Both the position numbers and the translations under genes were made by a program. Below the pieces are notes generated by a model, which worked only from the letters and a program-made list of their open reading frames with translations, was not told the origin of the DNA and did not search any database. Of a stretch of 64,000 bases of DNA, positions 47,849 through 59,719 are shown one piece after another. Location: assembly GCA_024803745.1 (NCBI GenBank), contig JANJXV010000010.1, positions 30,243,525-30,307,524 of the forward strand, read 5' to 3'. Numbering within the stretch: position 1 is the first letter of the stretch; each line of letters begins with the position of its first letter. Origin of the DNA: Megascapheus bottae. Lineage: Eukaryota; Chordata; Mammalia; Rodentia; Geomyidae.

Positions 47849-50529
47849 ATAATGTGCAAAATTGATACCAGAAGAAAGAGCATATACTAATCCAGCAACT
47901 CACAGGTGCTTTTTCTTTTTAATTTCTTATTTAAACCTCAGAGTCTTTTGTCTGTTGAGAAACTGTCTAACTTGTGTTTACGGCAATTTGGGTTAGAAAG
48001 CACTGGAGGCATTGCATCCTACGAAACCTCAAAGGGTTTTTTTCAGAAACATTAAAGGTAAGAAGCCAGGGCCTCCTGGTGAACTCCACTGCCAGAGACC
48101 CTCCTCTCAGGGCAGGTAAATGGGATTGGATCCAGAGCTCATGGGGGAAAGTCTCTCATTCAACACATAAAACACCCAGACTACTAAACTCCTGTATTAC
48201 CCTACTTCCCTGTCTTCATGCACCATCTGCAAAACAGTATCTTCAGCACAAAATAAACAGAACCATAAGGATTCAGTTTGGTTCTGCAGGTGATGCCTAG
48301 CAACTTGGCTCAGAATAAAAAGAAGCACACGTGATCATACTTGACAAAGAATATGGCTTTACGAGTAAGAGTTTCAGTCCCAAAGAAACAACTAGACTCT
48401 GCTTGTGGTTCTGCAGCTTTCTACATCTCAGTAAAAAGTCTAAACTTTCTGAAAGTCGGTTTCTTTGTGTTTTGCACAAATCAGATTGCTTTAAAAAATC
48501 TCTTCTAAAATATGCAAAGAACTCATTTATTTTTATGTTTGTAGTGATAGTAACCAAATTGTAAACATTACTGGACCTGCAAGTTCCTTAGTAACACCTA
48601 AGATTTTTGGAATACAGATAATGTTACAAGCATCCTGCATCCCATCATTGGCTGGCTTGGAAGACTTCCGCTTTTCATTTCCTCATTAATGAGTCCCACC
48701 TGCCCAACAAGATTTCCTTTTACATCAATCATATTATCCCCATCATACCATCTCCATGTAGACTTATTTCCTCAATTCCAAGGTAATACTTCATTAATGA
48801 TACTTACCTGGTATTCCTTCCTACCTAGTTAACACATATCTCAAACTTCAAACAATCCTACAAATAGCTGCTCCTGACCTTACAGGAACATTAATGTAAT
48901 CTTTCACCATTAAGGGTGACGTTAGTTGTGGGGTTTTTTAAGTGCCCTTTATCAAGTTAAGGAAAAATCTTCTATTCCTGCTGAGAGATTTTCATTACAG
49001 CTGGATGTTGCTTTCTGTCCAATGTCTTTCCTTTGCCCACTGAAAAGATCATGTGGTGTTTTGGTTGGGGATCTTAATCTACTTAATGATTTGGTGAATG
49101 ACACTGATTTACATTCTGGAGATAAAACCCAGTTGGTCAGGATGAGTTATCCTTTCCCTATTTCATGAAATTCCATTAGCTAAATTTCTTTTTACATTTA
49201 TGTTTGTGAAGGATATTATTCCACAGATTTTTTTCTTCTAAAGTTTCCTTTGTATTTGGTATCAGGGAATGCATATGGAGAGATGGAGTCATGAAATGTT
49301 TGGGAACATATACTAGGAAAGTTTTGTAGGTTTATAGCTTTCATTGCAGAGAGGTTTAAATCTAAAATCTGAATTTCTTCAGCAGACACAGTACAATTTA
49401 GATTATTTGGTTCTAAACAGGTGAGCACTGAGAGCCTTTTAAACTATCTATCTTAAGCAAGTTGTCAAAGTACTTACTATAATTCTATTCATACATAGAA
49501 ACTCTATGTAAAATATCTATTACTCCTTTGGTCATTTCTGTCTTTGCTCACTTTCTCAGGTTTGCTTAAAGGGTCATCCATTTCACTGTTACTGTTGTAC
49601 ACACTTGACTTTTTCCACTGACTTCTTTCTATTGCTTTTCTTGTTTTCTGTTTCATTGATTTCTAATCTTGAGTTTTATTATTTTCATTCTTCTACTTAG
49701 TTTGGCTTTCATTTGCTCTTATTTGTCAAGTTTTACACTTGTGAGTCATCATGTCCTTCCATACTACAAAATCCTACTAATGTTGGCTGCTGTCCTAGGC
49801 CTCACCTCCCAGGATCTGGTACCCATCTCCCCTTTGCCCTGCCACCAATGGCTTCCCATGCCCCATCCTACACCCACCTACTCATTCTCAGCGTAGATCT
49901 TGAAGCCTTTCCACTTCCTCTTTCTTCTACCTGAGACTTTGGGGTTTGCTTTTTTGTGGCATTGTGAAGTATATAGCAGGTGATGAGTAATCTGGTAGTG
50001 AAGGAAAACTCCATGTGCACTTTGTCTCTCTTTGAGGTTAGTTATGCCAGTGATATTTTGGTGACATCTTCAAACTACAACTTAAATCATTTTTTTCTGT
50101 TTTTAGAATACAATTCTTCAAAAGGTACCAAAGATTCTGTGAATTCAAGTTTAGTTTATGACTGGCCACTTCACTTGTGCTGCAGAGGAAATACAAGTAC
50201 CTGAATCTAAGCATGGCTGACATAGATTTCTCCCCTTGTAGGAAAGTTGCCTAATTTCTAAGAAAAATGCTTGTTCCTAAAGATGAGTTAAGCTGTAACT
50301 GTGAACTGAAATTCTATGAGGGAGTATCCTCAGTCCAACAAGAACAACGAAAATCTGCTAGGTCTTGTAAAAGCCATGTACAACTGTGTCTTTCGCTTCA
50401 CCATTCCGCCTTGCATGGTGGATTCTCTTCAGTTGTAACTTGAATCTCTTCCTAGGTTTCAATCAACCTGTTGAGTGGGTGCTCAGTAAGGTATGCAGTT
50501 TTAATCTGGGACAGTTAATTTAATTGCAG
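47849..50529. other. Unique intron, no recognised element
   Basis: About 2.7 kb with several 60-108-codon chance frames, none with a known domain. 49770-49880 is C-rich and may be an old L2 piece (ACCAATGGCTTCCCATGCCC). Otherwise nothing is seen. Confidence 0.42.
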
Positions 50530-50695
50530 CAATCTTGTGAAGTGTATAGTATTGTCACTGTCATGTAATTACGAGGAAAATTAAGTTCAGTAAGGGTCAA
50601 TGGCATGTCCAAATTCCAACAAGCATTTAATCTCAATAGAATTCAAACCCCACTTAGCTCTCTCATTCCCTTGCCCACACCTCAGCATAATTGCC
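50530..50695 (+). mobile_element. MIR, diverged
   Basis: GAGGAAAATTAAGTTCAGTA, AATTCCAACAAGCATTTAAT and GAATTCAAACCCCAC follow the order of the MIR core and 3' part. Confidence 0.55.
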
Positions 50696-51039
50696 TTTCC
50701 CAGGGTGAAGATCAGGCTTTAGGAGGCAAGAACAAGGCCTTGCTTGTTGCTATTTTTTTTTCAGATGTGTCTCCTCTGAAGTAGAAATTAAATGGACTAT
50801 CTTACAAAGCCATACAACCATTAGTGTTCTTTGAAATTATTTTTGAGATGAACATCGTACAGTAGAAAACCTTGTATATCCACACCAACAATTTAGTTGA
50901 TGACTGGGATGTGTCTTCATAAAAACCATACAAAGATGAAATTGAATAACATTCTCAATAAAAGTGACTGCCTGAACAAACAAAATGAATATCGGAAATT
51001 GACGCTGGAGAGGTGCAAGGATTAGATTAAAGGGAGCAA

Positions 51040-51235
51040 ACTCCACAAATGAAGAGAGGAAGTGGGGGAGAATGCCTATCCAATAAGACTAAAAAAATAG
51101 GAACATTGATGGGAGGAGCTGGGAGGAATGGGGGAGAAAATGGGGGAGAGTGATCAAGATGCATTTTACTTAAAACCTGACTTGTTGAATGGAAGGTCTT
51201 TTGTATAACTACTTAAAAATTAAAAAGAAAATTAA
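51040..51235 (+). mobile_element. L1 3' end fragment
   Basis: GAGGAAGTGGGGGAGAATGC, GAGTGATCAAGATGCATTTT and GTATAACTACTTAAAAATTA. Confidence 0.78.
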
Positions 51236-51824
51236 AAATAATTATATGTTGTCAGGTGAGAATGACTAAAATTTTTCTAAATAAAATTAAGATAAATTTA
51301 TAATGCTCATTTGTCTACATTCTCCAAATTTAGGGTGAAAGTTTGTTGAGCATCAGTCTTCTTTCATTTGCTAAAATTATGAAACATCTCAAAAGTACAG
51401 AAAATTTCATTAAGCAATATAATAGATACCTATATAGTAATTAATCAATTGTTATAGGTCTAATCGCTTCATAATATTTGACTAAATTAGCTCTCTTTCA
51501 TCCTCTTTTTTCTCTCGAGTCAAAAGGATATGGTTTAATATCTCCTTTCTCCTATCCATTACCTCCATCTCTTATCACTGCCATCAGAATGGAGGTTTTA
51601 ATAATTATACAACATTTGCACATAACCAATAAATAGTACTTTGTAACTGAGTATTCTTCATAACTGCTATCATATGCATTTGCAATAGCTTTAGTCACTC
51701 AAAAATGTTTTTGAATGTATCCATAAATTACCATTTACTACATCTTAATTAAATAAAACATAATGTACTTATTTCTGAAAGTAAGAATGCAGTTTTCTTC
51801 AGAAGCATGGAAAATATTGTCTAA

Positions 51825-52122
51825 TGGCCACAGTAAACACACGTCATCCCAGGTAGGCAGAAGGCTGAGAACAGGAAGATCATCATTTCAAGACAGTCTA
51901 AGGAATATATCTGAGAAACCTCATCTTAACAATAAGAACAACAAAAGCGGCGTGATGATACATATCCATCATCCCGGCACAAATCATAAGTATGAGAATG
52001 GCAATTCAGAAGGACTGCACAAAATTAACCAGAGTAAAAAGCTTGTTACGTGTGGCTCAAGTAGTAGATGCATGCCTGACAAGCACTAAGCCCTGAGTTC
52101 AAACTCTAGTGCCAGCTGTCCA
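51825..52122 (+). mobile_element. B1-like and ID-like SINE units, diverged
   Basis: GCAGAAGGCTGAGAACAGGA with TTTCAAGACAGTCTAAGG (B1-like), a second degenerate B1-like head near 51950 (GGCGTGATGATACATATCCA), then GTGTGGCTCAAGTAGTAGAT and GCCCTGAGTTCAAACTCTAG (ID-like). A 108-codon chance frame runs through it. Confidence 0.7.
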
Positions 52123-52135
52123 TTATATATGTGGG

Positions 52136-52138
<3 letters not shown>

Positions 52139-52174
<36 letters not shown>
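52139..52174. repeat. (TA)n microsatellite
   Basis: Eighteen TA units, directly after the SINE. Confidence 0.96.
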
Positions 52175-52177
<3 letters not shown>

Positions 52178-52224
52178 TTCCTAACATTCTGCTTCCTTGC
52201 AGGTTTTGTTTTCAATGTTGGCAA

Positions 52225-52900
52225 TACTAGTGGGTAGCACATGTCTGCATACCACTTGAGCTACTCCTCCAGTCCATTTCATTTTATTTTTAGGATGTCG
52301 GTTATTTTTTTCATATATTTTATTGTAATTAATAGAAGGGTTACATTATGTTTGCCAGATAGGAGGTGCATTAATTTACATACATTGATACCCTTTCTCA
52401 TGCCTTGGTCCCCATTTCCCTCCCCCCACCCCCACCCCTCATCTTGTTTTCCCCCCTTCCCTATCCAATTTCAAATAACCAAATACACATATGTCCAATA
52501 TATCAGATAACAAAGTGAGATACTGTAATAATATGAGATAACCAAGGGACAGCAAAAGAGATGAGAGATAACATAGTACACTAAGGACAACAATCACTCA
52601 TTATATGGCTTTTGTTTCTGTATCCTAGAGGTCCTTTCATTTAGCGTCATACTATATGGCCTTATATATCTAGGTTTTGCTCTATTGCAAATAAGAATGT
52701 CTGTTATTTTTGGATCAGGGCTAGCCTTGGACCCTAATACTCCAGATTCTACTTTCTGCCTGGCTGATTGTACAGGCATGCCTCCTATGCCTGGGTCCTC
52801 TTAGTTTCTATCTTTATTTCCTTCTTTCCCCGTCCTTGTCAGTACTGGGATTTGAACACAAGGCCTTGCATTGTAGACTTAAATACTTTGCCAAGTTTGT
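52225..52900 (-). mobile_element. Older reverse-orientation SINE sequence split by an L1
   Basis: Left of the L1, ACCACTTGAGCTACTCCTCC looks like an ID-like complement. Right of it, TCAGGGCTAGCCTTGGACCC and TGATTGTACAGGCATGCCTC (B1-like complement) precede CAGTACTGGGATTTGAACAC (ID-like complement). Boundaries are uncertain, and left and right pieces may be separate elements. Confidence 0.55.
52310..52696 (-). mobile_element. L1 3' end, reverse, with near-exact target-site duplication
   Basis: TTTATTGTAATTAATAGAAG, GTCCCCATTTCCCTCCCCCC, CCTATCCAATTTCAAATAAC and ATAACCAAGGGACAGCAAAA, continuing to the stretch read forward at 44.47 kb. ATGTCGGTTATTTTT (52295-52309) and ATGTCTGTTATTTTT (52697-52711) flank it. 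It interrupts a B1/ID SINE whose parts lie at about 52225-52280 and 52712-52900. Confidence 0.92.
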
Positions 52901-52969
52901 TATTGCACTTATGCAATGGTCTCTTGTCAATAATTTAATAATGCTTTTTGAATGCATGATTATATTTTA

Positions 52970-53215
52970 ATGTATAGTATATATTATGTACATCATCTAG
53001 TATAGTAGTATATATATAGCTAGTACACTATATGGTATATATAGTATATACTGTATGCTATATATGTTATCTATGTATAGTATATATATACTTATATATG
53101 TATATACTATATGCTACATCTTGTATATATATGCTATATATAGCACATATATACTATATACACTATATACTATATAGTGTACATTAAAAGATAAAATATA
53201 TATACATATATTTAC
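52970..53215. repeat. Imperfect TA-rich repeat array
   Basis: About 245 bp built of TATAGTATATA, CTATATGCTA and ACTATATACT variants, many near-palindromic, so hairpin-forming. It is more complex than the pure (TA)n at 52.1 kb. Confidence 0.88.
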
Positions 53216-53244
53216 TATACACACATACACACAAACACACACAT

Positions 53245-53345
53245 TCTTGAGATAATTTCTCACTTTTTAATCCAGGTCATATTTGAAATTCACTTGTCTC
53301 AGCCTCCTGAGAGCTGGGATTATAGGGACATGCCACCATAACATG
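53245..53345 (-). mobile_element. B1-like monomer, reverse
   Basis: GTCTCAGCCTCCTGAGAGCT and GGGATTATAGGGACATGCCA are the complement of a B1 head, preceded by an ACAC tail. Confidence 0.75.
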
Positions 53346-54095
53346 CTTATTTATTTTATTTTTAACAAAGTTATGGGTGGGGATGATTTAAATCATTATG
53401 CCATCCTACAAAGATTTTTACAAGTAGGTTTCCATTCTGGACCAAGTCCTACTGCTTCAATACAACTACTTTCATAGTTTTGGGATATGATTATGTTTGT
53501 TTCCATCAGACAATTATACTTTATCGCTTAGCCATTATTCATCCCTTCTGACTATGAAAGTAAATGTTTTTGCCTTTTTCCTTCCAAAAATCTCACAAAA
53601 TACAACATTCATTCTTGCGTACACAATACACATGTACACTCAGACATACTCATACCTACATATACTATTCCCATCTAACTCTTCCAATATCATAAATATT
53701 CTTACTCATGTTATTTTCTACTTATATTTTATCACTATATACATGTTTTTCATCACCAATGTATTTAATATAAGTAAATTTCCTCTTGTATATTTTTAGA
53801 CTTTTCATCCTTCCCTATATCTTCCAGTTTCTATATTAAAAATTATTATTTTCCCCATTTTCTTTTAAAAACACTTTAATTTTTATATTATCATGATATT
53901 TATCATGAGATAAATAGGAAAAAATGTTAGTTAACAGACCCCAAATTCCAGTTTGAAAGGAATTAAGCTCAACCAACTCTATCCACAAAATGGTAGCCAT
54001 GATGAATAATACATTCTCTTTTTCAAAAATACTAAGAAATTGGATATGAAGAGTTCTTGCCACAATAATGATAATTACATGAGGTAATTTCCATA
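53346..54095. other. Unique intron, no recognised element
   Basis: AT-rich. The 100-codon frame at 53497-53799 is hydrophobic and low-complexity and has no recognised domain. Confidence 0.42.
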
Positions 54096-54500
54096 TTAAT
54101 TAGCAGAATTAGTCACTCCAAAAGTATTTTTTCCTTGTCTGATGAGCATTTCTATGTAATTTTTAACAACTCTTATTTTTTGTGTGTCCGATTCTTTCTT
54201 AAGTAATTGGGGTTTATCCTTAATCCGGACTCTTCTCCAAGATATACAAATATTATTTCTTTGCATTCCTAGAACTAGGTATTCTATCAAGTTCATCTAC
54301 ATGAACTGAACTTTCGAGGTCAGTGGCCCAGCTTCGGTGAGGACCAGAAGCTCTGCAAGCTTGATGCTCAACTGTAAGCAGGTCTCCCAGCCTGTCAAGC
54401 TTGAAGTTCTTTTGGATGCTGGCTTTCATCAATTTGCTTGAGCTCTTCCCTGTTTGGGAGTTTACCGACATGCTCCATGACCTTTCAGGAAAACATACAG
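54096..54500 (-). pseudogene. Unidentified protein-like tract, possibly a decayed processed pseudogene
   Basis: I do not recognise a parent. On the minus strand two frames of ordinary soluble-protein composition follow each other: 54471-54253 (72 codons, with KLMKASIQKNFKLDRLGDLL) and 54296-54096 (66 codons, with RRVRIKDKPQLLKKE and KIRVVKNYIEMLIRQGK). They overlap between 54253 and 54296, as if one frameshift separated them. Composition (K, R, E, D, L, balanced) differs from the low-complexity frames elsewhere in the window. No poly-A tail or flanking duplication was found, and chance is possible. Confidence 0.25.
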
Positions 54501-55106
54501 AGGAAGTAAAAGTTCATCTATCATCTTTCATCTATCATCACAATTGCTGATGACTTTTGAAGGTGCTACTTAACTTTTTCAAACCCAAAGGAATACAAAG
54601 TTGTTCGGCTGTGTGAATAGAAATCTGTGGCTTGAATAAAAATCTATTTACCCCTTGAGCCTTGCCCAGTATTCTAAAGTTCCATGGTCAAATTCCCTTA
54701 TTAGCAAATCTAAGTCCTCACTATATTGGGCTCATATTAGATTCTTAAGATCTCAAAACTCATGTTCCTCAATTCTGAGTTTTGTTGAATTTTCCTCCCC
54801 TTGAACTTTTCACTTATGTTCTACTACTCTAATTTTCTCACTTCTGACTTTCCAGTTCCTCTCCATTTCTTCAATTTTTTAGAAAGTTTTCTCAATTCCA
54901 ACACTTGAGCTTTTCATTCTTTCAAAATATGTATCATTTCGTCCTAAGAACTGGCTTTGTACTTGACCATTTCTCTCAGCGATACTCTCCTCTTGTTTCA
55001 TTCATATAGTATTTTATCTTCTCTGCAATGTTTGTAACAAGTGATTATTTATAAACAATCCCTTGTCTGCCTAGTTTCTCTGTCTTTCAAGAAACTGTTC
55101 TCCTAT

Positions 55107-55300
55107 TTGTGTGTGTGTATGTGTGTATGTGAGTGGGTGAGTGAGAGAGTGTGAGTTGTGTGTGCATGAGTATGTGTATGTGAATGTTTGTGTCTATGTG
55201 TGTACATGTGTGAGTGTGTGAGTATTTGTGTGTGTGTGCACTGTGTGTGCGTGTATGTGTAAATGAGTGGGTATCTGTGAGTGTGTGTCTGTATATTCCT
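55107..55300. repeat. (TG)n-rich degenerate microsatellite
   Basis: TG repeats broken by GAG, TATG and AGTG variants over about 190 bp. A Thr/His-rich reverse frame across it is not a gene. Confidence 0.94.
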
Positions 55301-56679
55301 TTTGCACAGTTTAAGCATCATGCAAGATCCTTTGAAGTTGGCTGGTGTTTATGTGTGAATCATTTATTAAAACCATGACTTCATGCTTTGGGCACATACA
55401 GGACTACTGTTAATTTTGGCCCTTTCCACAAAATCATTTGCTTACTTTTACTTCACAGAATCTCAAGGTCAGTGTTTCCAGGATCCGACCACATCTTGGC
55501 CTGTTCACGTTTCCCAAAGCAAGAATTCCCATAACCTATTAAGGGGAAATACATGTATCGGAAATGTATTGGGACTCAGATGGGAGATAAGAGACAGGGA
55601 GCTTCCTACAGTTAGTTGTACGCTTTTATTTAGTTTGGTGTTTAATAGTTAAGAACCCTGCCTTCAATTCTACTTATTTTCCCCATGTCTAGAAATCCTT
55701 CATTTTAAACTTGAAGACAACGAACATCTGGTCTTATTCCACAAAATGCAAGAGCCTTTGCACCAGGTTGCAGCCAACATATCCTAGAGCAAAGAGCTAC
55801 ATTTTCAGAAGTTATCGCGCTAGCTGCTAAGCAGCTATCAAAATGAAAAAAAAATCAATAAATACACAATTCACTAATCTGTATCAAAACAAAAGAAATA
55901 AGTACAAGAAAACTCATCACTTTATAGTTTATGTGTCTGTACTTTGGGGACTATTTACATGTCGTGTTTGCCTGAGGACAATATTACATAAAAGTGTACA
56001 AATTATATCTCCAACTCTATGCTGACATGTCATGTCTTGTTGGTGGTTCTACTTGCACCATATAAAATGACAAAGACTATCACTGTGACTTATTTATTTT
56101 GAAGACCAGTTGCTAAGGAAATGGCCAAGTTTTCAAAACCATCTTCTTATTATTTATTAAACACATTTTAAATTCTCCTCTTTGTACCTCACATATACCC
56201 CAGACTCAAGTAACTCCTATGCTCAGTCTCTACATCTTCTGAAAATGAAAAACAAAACAAAACAAAACTGGTTGCTTCTCAGTTTTCCCCAATTTCTGTT
56301 CTCTTTGGCCTGATAAGCCAGGAGTTTCTTTCCATCTCTTTCAGCTCCTAAAATATTCTCACTATGATCTCCAATTCTGTTTTCTTTACCCTTGTGGAAT
56401 TGACATTTTTTCCTTAAAAAAATGTTTTCAATGACATTTGGAAGAAGTAGAAATATATGCATCTGTTTTATCTCTCATCTTAACAATCTGCTGTTGTGAA
56501 CTGGGACAGGTTGACTCTGGTAAGCCACTAAAATAGCCCCTTTTTCCTGACAGACTGCTGGATGTTTATTGTCTGCAAGCTTAAAGGAAAATCATGTAGT
56601 ATGCTAACACTTCTGAAAGCAGAATACAAAGTACTAGAAACATAAAAAAATAATCTGAAGTCACTCTCAGGAGAGTGTG
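55301..56679. other. Unique intron, no recognised element
   Basis: No repeat or exon recognised. An AAAACAAAACAAAACAAAAC stretch at 56250 is minor. Confidence 0.42.
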
Positions 56680-56990
56680 TGTCCCAGCTTGGCCTGCCAG
56701 AACAAAATCCATAGATTGAGTGGCTTAACAGCAAAAACATTTCTCCTAGTCTACATGTTGGGAGGCACAAGATCGAGGTGGAAGCCTGTTTTCTCTCTGA
56801 TGACAGCCCTCCTAATTTATAGATAACACTCTCATTGTGACTGCATACAGCAGAGAAAGGAGAGCTCTCTTATGTATCTTATTATAAGGAATCTAATTCT
56901 GTTAAACAATGGCTCTCCCTCCTCCCTTAAAGGCCATCTTTCCACTATTTGGAGGCACTGGATAATTTGAGATTCGGCACTTTAGAAAAT
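56680..56990 (-). mobile_element. MLT1-like (MaLR) LTR, reverse, old
   Basis: CCATAGATTGAGTGGCTTAA, then GGAGGCACAAGATCGAGGTG, AGAGCTCTCTTATGTATCTT, ATTATAAGGAATCTAATTC and AAAGGCCATCTTTCC follow the order of the complement of an MLT1-type LTR (GACTGGGTGGCTTAAACAAC ... TTATAAGGACACTAATCCC). Confidence 0.78.
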
Positions 56991-57029
56991 AACTATGTTT
57001 AATTTATAAAGACAATTTCAACATATCAC

Positions 57030-57170
57030 CTTTGAGTACAATGCATCTTGACCAGTGTCACCCCTGACATTATTCTCTCCCCGCCCCCATCTTTCCCATC
57101 CCCACCCATTCACTCAAGGTACCCATTTTCACATATGTATTCCACATTGAATAGTAGCACTGTGTTTGCC
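57030..57170 (-). mobile_element. L1-like 3' end fragment, reverse
   Basis: GAGTACAATGCATCTTGACC followed by a C/T-rich stretch (CTCCCCGCCCCCATCTTTCC) is the complement of the GATCAAGATGCATT type of L1 3' UTR seen at 51.1 kb. A related short trace is at 61235-61270. Confidence 0.55.
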
Positions 57171-58504
57171 CACCCTTCCTCTAAATTCTGAAGGCTGCTA
57201 GCATTTTGTTGACAAGATGAAAAAAGTTTTTCAACTTTCCATAATGCCTCAAGGGATGGATCAGACTATACACCTGAGCCAAGAGCTACTTTGGTGGCTA
57301 AAACCTCTTTACTTTCACATTGGGGAAAAAATCGTTTTGCATCTGTGACCAGGGTCACACAAAGAAGAGCAAATAAAACACTCAGAGTCACCATTTGTAT
57401 GCAGTCCCAGGAGCCTGTTTAAGCAATGTCTTGCATTGAGCACATCTCTAGAGGATATAGTTTTCTTGTTTACAACATCCATAACAACTTCTTAGGATTT
57501 CCAGGGACTATCTCTGTCTTCCTTCAGGACTCCACATTCCTTTCTTGTCCCTCACTATTTCTGTAACTATCTATCACCACTTCCTCCAGCAATCACATTT
57601 CCCCTAATTGTTCCCAATATTAGAAAGCCTTCTGTCCTGTCAGTGCTCACAGTACGATGCATTTTAGCGAATGTATTTTGTTCTACAGAATATACACATT
57701 GACTGCCTCCAGTAAGACAAGGAATTTTGGTGTTTTAGGAACCAAGGAGAAGTGTGTACATCATGACATGTTTAAGAATAGAGAAAGTATAGGATATGGG
57801 CTAACAAAGATTCAGAAATTTGGCAGTGTCCAAACAGTAAATGAATAGGTCATAGAAGTTTCATTGGAGTGGCTGAGCACGTTCATGTAAGTCACTGACA
57901 TATCTGAACCATTCACCCTTCAAAAGGTTTTATTTCCCCCCCAAGAATATGTCCTTACTGGCTTCAAGCATCTAGAGCTTGACATTTTCTATTTTCACTT
58001 TCTGAACACATCTTCATTTTTCTTAGCCAATCAAATTAACTATTTTTTTTCTTTTTTTGTAAATCCCGAATTGAAGACCTAAGTTCTGTTAAGGGTCCTT
58101 CAGTAAGGTGAACAATGCATTGAATTTCACCCATAGCAAAGACTGGTACCTGAAAATATTAGTTCTTTTGGAGAAAAAAAAGACTATCTACAAGTTTCCA
58201 GAGAAAAAGACATATTCAAATGATTTCTCTATTGGCAGCCTTTAGCACTTAGGCACATTGTAGGCACAGTAATGTTCTCAATATAAATGGATTCTTTGCT
58301 GACTTTCTTCTTCAGAGGGCAAGGTTAAAAATACTTCAATACAGGTCATCTGTCTCTCATCTCTCCCTAAGCTATTTCCCTCAAGGCAAGGAATTTGGCA
58401 CTCAGAACATATTTTCCCAGAGGATGAAGAAGATAAATTGTAGTTGGATTCCCAAGAGCTCCCATAAACACCTCACTTAACATTTATGTCATTTGTATAA
58501 GAAT
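57171..58504. other. Unique intron, no recognised element
   Basis: No repeat or exon recognised. Repeat-poor. Confidence 0.42.
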
Positions 58505-58571
58505 GTGGAAGTCTAGTTCAGTGATGGCATACTTTCCTAGTACATACAAGGCCAAGGCATTAACCAATGGC

Positions 58572-58611
<40 letters not shown>
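58505..58611 (+). mobile_element. Degenerate ID-like monomer ending in (CA)n
   Basis: TTCAGTGATGGCATACTTTC with CCTAGTACATACAAGGCC is a weak tRNA-like unit, followed by a pure CA array at 58572-58610 that probably grew from its tail. Confidence 0.6.
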
Positions 58612-58612
<1 letters not shown>

Positions 58613-59394
58613 TATAACTCTAAAGAAAAATACCAACACTGATGAAATATTAGTTATTAAAAGTAAATATCATTTGATAGGTAGACAAAATAGATATATT
58701 TGATATTGATATCTAGTTTACTATAACCATGTTACTTATAAAATAAACACATGCTATACTATAAGATGTGGAAAAAAACTGAAATTCTCTATTCCTTCCT
58801 CCCCATTCTGCACCTTTAGCCCAAGGTGACCTCTCTTAGCAATTTGTGTTGTCATAAGGCTCAGCCATATGCTGGGGGTCAGTGGGGGGCAGTGACTTCG
58901 AGGGCTTTCTAATGTTAGGCTCTGTGACTGCAGAGCCTGAGACAAGGATTTGACTTAGGCCTCCCCTAGCTAGGACATTAGGGATAAAAAAATGACTGCT
59001 AGACAGATTCCAAAATAAGGTGTGGAGGTGATGATACATCCAGACCCATGAGCCTTTCTCAGCTATTATGCAGTCAACCCCCTTCTATCCAGTCATATTT
59101 GTGTGCTAAGATTGGGGGATCCTATCCTAGAAAGATTTCTGTGGTCATACTTTGGGTGGGGAAAACAATTGAGACACTCCCCAGTGTATGTCCATACATC
59201 AACCAATCCAACCAGAAGCACCATCACCTTAGGGAAAGAAGACAGAAGACCCTGTCTGTACATACCAAGCTCTGCGGAACGCTTCCTTGTACAAGGAGTC
59301 CATTTTGACCATCTCTTTCACTGTTCCTTTTTCTTTCTTTTATTGTTTCTTTCTCTTTTAAACCTGCTCTATTTGCTTTGAACATTCTCACACC

Positions 59395-59635
59395 TTTTTT
59401 GTTGCTGGTCCTAGGGCTTGAACTCGGGGCCTAGGCTCTGTTCTTAAGCTTCTTTTGCTCAATGGGAGTACTCTGCCACTTGAAGCATAACTCCACATTT
59501 TTCTTTTCATGTAATTTATTGGAGATAATAGCCTCACAGACTTTCCTGCCCAGGCTGGCTTCGAACTGTGATCCTCAGACCTCAGCCTCCTGACTAGCTA
59601 GGATTACCGATGTGAGCCACAGCACCCAATTGCCC
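59395..59635 (-). mobile_element. SINE, B1-like plus ID-like, reverse
   Basis: AGGGCTTGAACTCGGGGCCT, AATTTATTGGAGATAATAGC, TGCCCAGGCTGGCTTCGAAC and GACTAGCTAGGATTACCGAT, ending GTGAGCCACAGCACCC. Confidence 0.93.
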
Positions 59636-59719
59636 TTTAATTCTTCAACTGATGTGGAGAACAAAGCTAAATCCTAGATGGTATCAGATTTCTGTGCAAG
59701 AAGTGTTTTGGGTTTTCTG

